Made by a program: the position numbers and the translations under genes
Part shown: piece by piece, positions 62,248 to 64,000 of the stretch
Layout of the letters: every line of letters starts with the position of its first letter
Position numbering within the stretch: position 1 is the stretch's first letter
The notes under the pieces: generated by a model
The model's input: only the letters and a program-made list of their open reading frames with translations
The model's database searches: none
What the model was told of the DNA's origin: nothing
Assembly: GCA_012839035.1 (NCBI GenBank)
Contig: DUOB01000131.1
Location: 23,273-87,272, forward strand
DNA length: 64,000 nt
From: Propionibacterium sp.
GTDB lineage: Bacteria > Actinomycetota > Actinomycetes > Propionibacteriales > Propionibacteriaceae
Reading direction: 5' to 3'

Positions 62248-63936
62248 ATGACCGAGGCAGCGAACCCCGATTTCATCCGTGCACTTGTCCACCGTGACAA
62301 CGAGCAAGGGACCTTCGGTGGGCGCGTCCAGACCCGGTTCCCACCCGAGCCGAACGGCTATCTGCACATCGGTCACGCCAAGGCGATCGTGATCGACTTC
62401 GGCATCGCCCGGGAGTTCGGCGGCGTGTGCAATCTCCGCCTCGACGACACGAACCCGGACACCGAGGAAGCCGAATACGTCGACTCGATCATTTCGGACA
62501 TCGAGTGGCTCGGCTTCACTCCCCCGGAGCCGACCCTGCACGCGTCGGACTATTTCGGCCAACTCTACGACTGGGCAGAACTGCTCATCGGCAAGGGCCT
62601 TGCCTATGTCGACGACTCCGACGCAGAGACGATCTCCGCCGAACGCGGCGGCTATGGCCAGCCGGGGGTGGAGAGCGCGTTCCGCAATCGCAGCCCGGAG
62701 GAGAACCTCGACCTGTTCCGCAGGATGCGGGCCGGTGAATTCCCCGACGGTTCCCGCGTGCTGCGCGCGAAGATCGACATGAACCACGAGAACATGCAGT
62801 TGCGCGACCCGATCATGTATCGGATTCGCCGCGCCCACCACTACCGCACCGGTGACGAGTGGTGCATCTATCCGACCTATGACTGGGCCCACGGGCAGTC
62901 CGATGCGATCGAAGGCGTCACCCATTCCCTGTGCACGCTGGAGTTCCAGGACAACCGGGCGCTCTATGACTGGTATCTCGAGCAGCTCCCGCTGCCCAGC
63001 GACCGCCCCCGCCAGACCGAGTTCGCCCGACTGGAGATCACGCACACGGTCACGTCGAAGCGGCGTTTGCGCAGGCTGCTGGAGGACGGCGTCGTCGACG
63101 GCTGGGACGATCCCCGGATGCCGACGCTGCGTGGTCTGCGGCGCCGGGGCTATCCTGCCGCGGCCATCACGGAGTTCTGTGACTACATCGGGGTGACGAA
63201 GAGCAACTCGCGCCAGTCGATCGAGCTCCTCGAGTCGTTCGTGCGCCGGGAGCTCAACAGAACCGCGCAGCGCCGCATGGGCGTCACCAGGCCGTTGAAG
63301 CTGATTCTCGACGATTGGCCGGTCGGGGACGACGGGCAGCCCGTGGTCGAGTGGTTCGAGCTCACCAACAACCCGGAGAACCCGGACGACGGCACGCGCA
63401 GGGTGCCCTTCACCGGCGAGTTGTGGATCGAGTCCGATGATTTCGCCGAGGTGCCCCCGCCCAAGTTCTTCCGCCTGTCACCGGGTCGGGAGGTACGCCT
63501 CCGTGGCGCCTTCCTGGTCACCGCCACCGGCGTGGACAAGGACGAGGCCGGCAATATCACAGCCGTCCACGCCACCCACGATCCCGAGTCACGCGGTGGC
63601 AATGCGCCGGACGGGCGCAGGGTGAAATCGACCATGCACTGGGTGTCCGCGGCCCACGCGGTGGAGGCGACGGTCGTGCTCTATGACCGGCTGTTCAGCG
63701 CTGAGGTCCCGGGCGAGCGGACCGGTGAGCCCCTGGACGATCTGAATCCGAACTCCCGTGAGGTCCTCAGCGGGTGCAAGGTCGAGCCCGCGCTGGCGGA
63801 CACCCCGGCCGGCGAGGTCGTGCAGTTCGAGCGCCTCGGCTATTTCGCCCACGATCCGCGCGAACCACTGCTGTTCCACCGGACCGTCGGGCTGCGCGAC
63901 GAGTGGGCGAACATCCAGAAGCGCCAGGGCAAATAG
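62248..63936 (+). CDS. glnS: Glutaminyl-tRNA synthetase
   Basis: Class I synthetase charging tRNA-Gln, 562 residues. HIGH motif in PPEPNGYLHIGHAKA; the GlnRS-specific DDTNP follows, and the KMSKS equivalent is VTSKRRL. The C-terminal half is the two-barrel anticodon-binding region of GlnRS (RVKSTMHWV, DRLFSAEVP), which separates it from GluRS. The ATG at 62248 sits seven bases after TAGGTT. GlnRS is patchy in actinobacteria, most of which use GatCAB, so the lineage may have acquired it. Confidence 0.94.
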   Translation: MTEAANPDFIRALVHRDNEQGTFGGRVQTRFPPEPNGYLHIGHAKAIVIDFGIAREFGGVCNLRLDDTNPDTEEAEYVDSIISDIEWLGFTPPEPTLHASDYFGQLYDWAELLIGKGLAYVDDSDAETISAERGGYGQPGVESAFRNRSPEENLDLFRRMRAGEFPDGSRVLRAKIDMNHENMQLRDPIMYRIRRAHHYRTGDEWCIYPTYDWAHGQSDAIEGVTHSLCTLEFQDNRALYDWYLEQLPLPSDRPRQTEFARLEITHTVTSKRRLRRLLEDGVVDGWDDPRMPTLRGLRRRGYPAAAITEFCDYIGVTKSNSRQSIELLESFVRRELNRTAQRRMGVTRPLKLILDDWPVGDDGQPVVEWFELTNNPENPDDGTRRVPFTGELWIESDDFAEVPPPKFFRLSPGREVRLRGAFLVTATGVDKDEAGNITAVHATHDPESRGGNAPDGRRVKSTMHWVSAAHAVEATVVLYDRLFSAEVPGERTGEPLDDLNPNSREVLSGCKVEPALADTPAGEVVQFERLGYFAHDPREPLLFHRTVGLRDEWANIQKRQGK

Positions 63937-63944
63937 CCCGGAGC

Positions 63945-63960
63945 CGGGCGGACTCGCCCG
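63945..63960. terminator. Small stem-loop between convergent genes
   Basis: CGGGCG-GACT-CGCCCG: a 6-bp perfect stem with four-base loop, nine bases after the glnS stop and just before the stop of the next, leftward gene. No T-run. Confidence 0.35.
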
Positions 63961-63972
63961 CGCGGGGGGACG

Positions 63973-64000
63973 TCAGCCGTCCAGTCGCGCGGCGATGTCC
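63973..64000 (-). CDS. 3' end of a leftward gene (partial)
   Basis: The minus strand at the window edge reads DIAARLDG and TGA. The convergent layout and short gap after glnS suggest the last codons of a coding gene, but eight residues cannot identify it. Confidence 0.35.

Noticed and set aside
1..64000. CRISPR array, prophage, integron or insertion sequence
   Set aside because: No regularly spaced repeats, integrase, transposase or phage structural gene was seen; glycan and dioxygenase inserts lack mobility genes.

Overview
The window is high-GC actinobacterial DNA. Gene order, families and signals point to the Propionibacteriales (probably Propionibacteriaceae or a close relative). Supporting traits are lexA/dinG, the recX-recA-DUF3046-lhr block, clgR, an actinobacterial RimO, NdgR beside leuCD, a CofC (F420) gene, MptB, GTG/TTG starts, and many genes whose start codon lies only 6-7 nt after a TAnnnT -10 box (leaderless transcripts). 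No tRNA, rRNA, CRISPR, transposase or phage gene was seen. No gene-free stretch exceeds 300 bases.

Region 1 (1-2.7 kb): the 3' end of lexA and a DinG-type helicase.

Region 2 (2.8-24.8 kb): a cell-surface/exopolysaccharide island between dinG and hflX. It starts with a leftward set: a GT-C-like membrane protein, an SGNH lipoprotein, and a transmembrane Ser/Thr kinase whose outer part reads as one PASTA repeat plus an NPCBM-like carbohydrate-binding domain. Next come a secreted, membrane-anchored beta-helix protein, a second SGNH hydrolase, a formyltransferase/beta-propeller fusion, and a Wzc-like tyrosine autokinase with a GT4. A Wzy/O-antigen-ligase-like protein faces a compact eight-gene leftward operon: three GT4 enzymes, gmd, fcl, a WcaF-like acetyltransferase, another glycosyltransferase and a Wzx-type flippase. 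Together these predict a fucose-containing, O-acetylated polymer made by a Wzx/Wzy route. No priming transferase or GDP-mannose-forming enzyme is encoded here.

Region 3 (24.9-49.8 kb): mostly core genes. These are hflX, dapF, miaA, an orphan antitoxin-like gene, miaB, a GluABCD-type amino-acid ABC transporter (gluA frameshifted), rny, recX, recA with a LexA box, DUF3046, lhr, clgR, cinA, pgsA, rimO, ftsK, thiL, a stand-alone Lrp/AsnC sensor domain and a DUF3515 lipoprotein.

Region 4 (49.8-57.5 kb): ddl and plsC-gpsA, separated by a small catabolic insert. The insert has ring-hydroxylating dioxygenase alpha and beta subunits, a Rieske ferredoxin, a decayed alpha/beta-hydrolase remnant and a divergent TetR gene with a triplicated operator. 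cofC and an HU gene follow.

Region 5 (57.7-64 kb): leuCD, divergent ndgR, a membrane mannosyltransferase of the MptB type, glutaminyl-tRNA synthetase, and the last codons of a leftward gene.
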